From a virus: a stretch of 59,802 nt of DNA. Below, piece by piece: positions 59,724-59,802 of this stretch (the stretch's first letter is position 1; each line of letters starts with the position of its first letter). A program made the translations under genes and the position numbers. The DNA is taken from positions 1 through 59,802 of IMG/VR virus record IMGVR_UViG_3300034167_000343, one strand, 5' to 3'. Under the pieces are notes generated by a model. That model saw only the letters and a list, made by a program, of their open reading frames with translations. It was not told the origin of the DNA and did not search any database.

Positions 59724-59802
59724 GTGACTGAAATGGCCTGTGTTGGGGTGTGTTGCTGGGTGAGTTAATCAGGCGGTCTTCGTTAGGGCTCAACGACTTA
59801 GG

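Overview
The window reads as an essentially complete temperate phage genome of the short-tailed (podovirus-like) kind, GC-rich, most likely from a betaproteobacterium of the Burkholderiales. Host assignment is inference: it rests on base composition, the style of the small genes and a tRNA-Asn 3' part beside the integrase. That tRNA part (11-57) is preceded by bases that cannot complete the anticodon stem, so the left end looks like an attP junction (excised or circular form) rather than a prophage with a rebuilt tRNA.

Layout. (1) 95-5020, minus strand: integrase, small conserved phage genes, a MazG-like protein, a short helix-turn-helix (Xis-like) protein, and a recombination set of Cas4/RecB-like nuclease, small ssDNA-binding-like protein and ERF annealing protein. 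(2) 5021-5349: divergent control region with four DnaA-box-like 9-mers and several inverted repeats, a likely replication origin. (3) 5350-10760, plus strand: primase-helicase and a chain of tightly overlapping small genes ending in a PD-(D/E)XK nuclease and a strong terminator. (4) 10912-20131, minus strand: an accessory island of about 23 mostly small genes. Its recognisable core is a class II glutamine amidotransferase next to an amidoligase-type ATP-dependent ligase; an orphan HicA-like protein and a small HTH protein lie at its distal end. Intrinsic terminators and repeated hairpins sit inside the island. (5) 20132-21219: 1.1 kb without a convincing gene, including 250 bp packed with palindromes, two of them 18-bp operator-like sites. 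(6) 21220-59706, plus strand: late operon with terminase, portal, scaffold, major capsid protein, connectors, a large set of tail-fibre/adhesin genes with a holin-endolysin cassette inside it, a dioxygenase-cupin pair, internal virion proteins, a 2783-residue polyvalent protein, and a final terminator.

How it works together. The phage carries its own helicase-primase but no DNA polymerase or RNA polymerase, so it relies on host Pol III, probably recruited through the DnaA boxes. No tape-measure, major tail tube or baseplate genes are seen, which supports a short tail; the internal proteins are probably ejected into the host. No CI- or Cro-type repressor was recognised, so control of lysogeny may use an unfamiliar regulator acting on the palindromes near 20.75-20.90 kb. 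Most small genes are of unknown function and are described by what can be seen in them.
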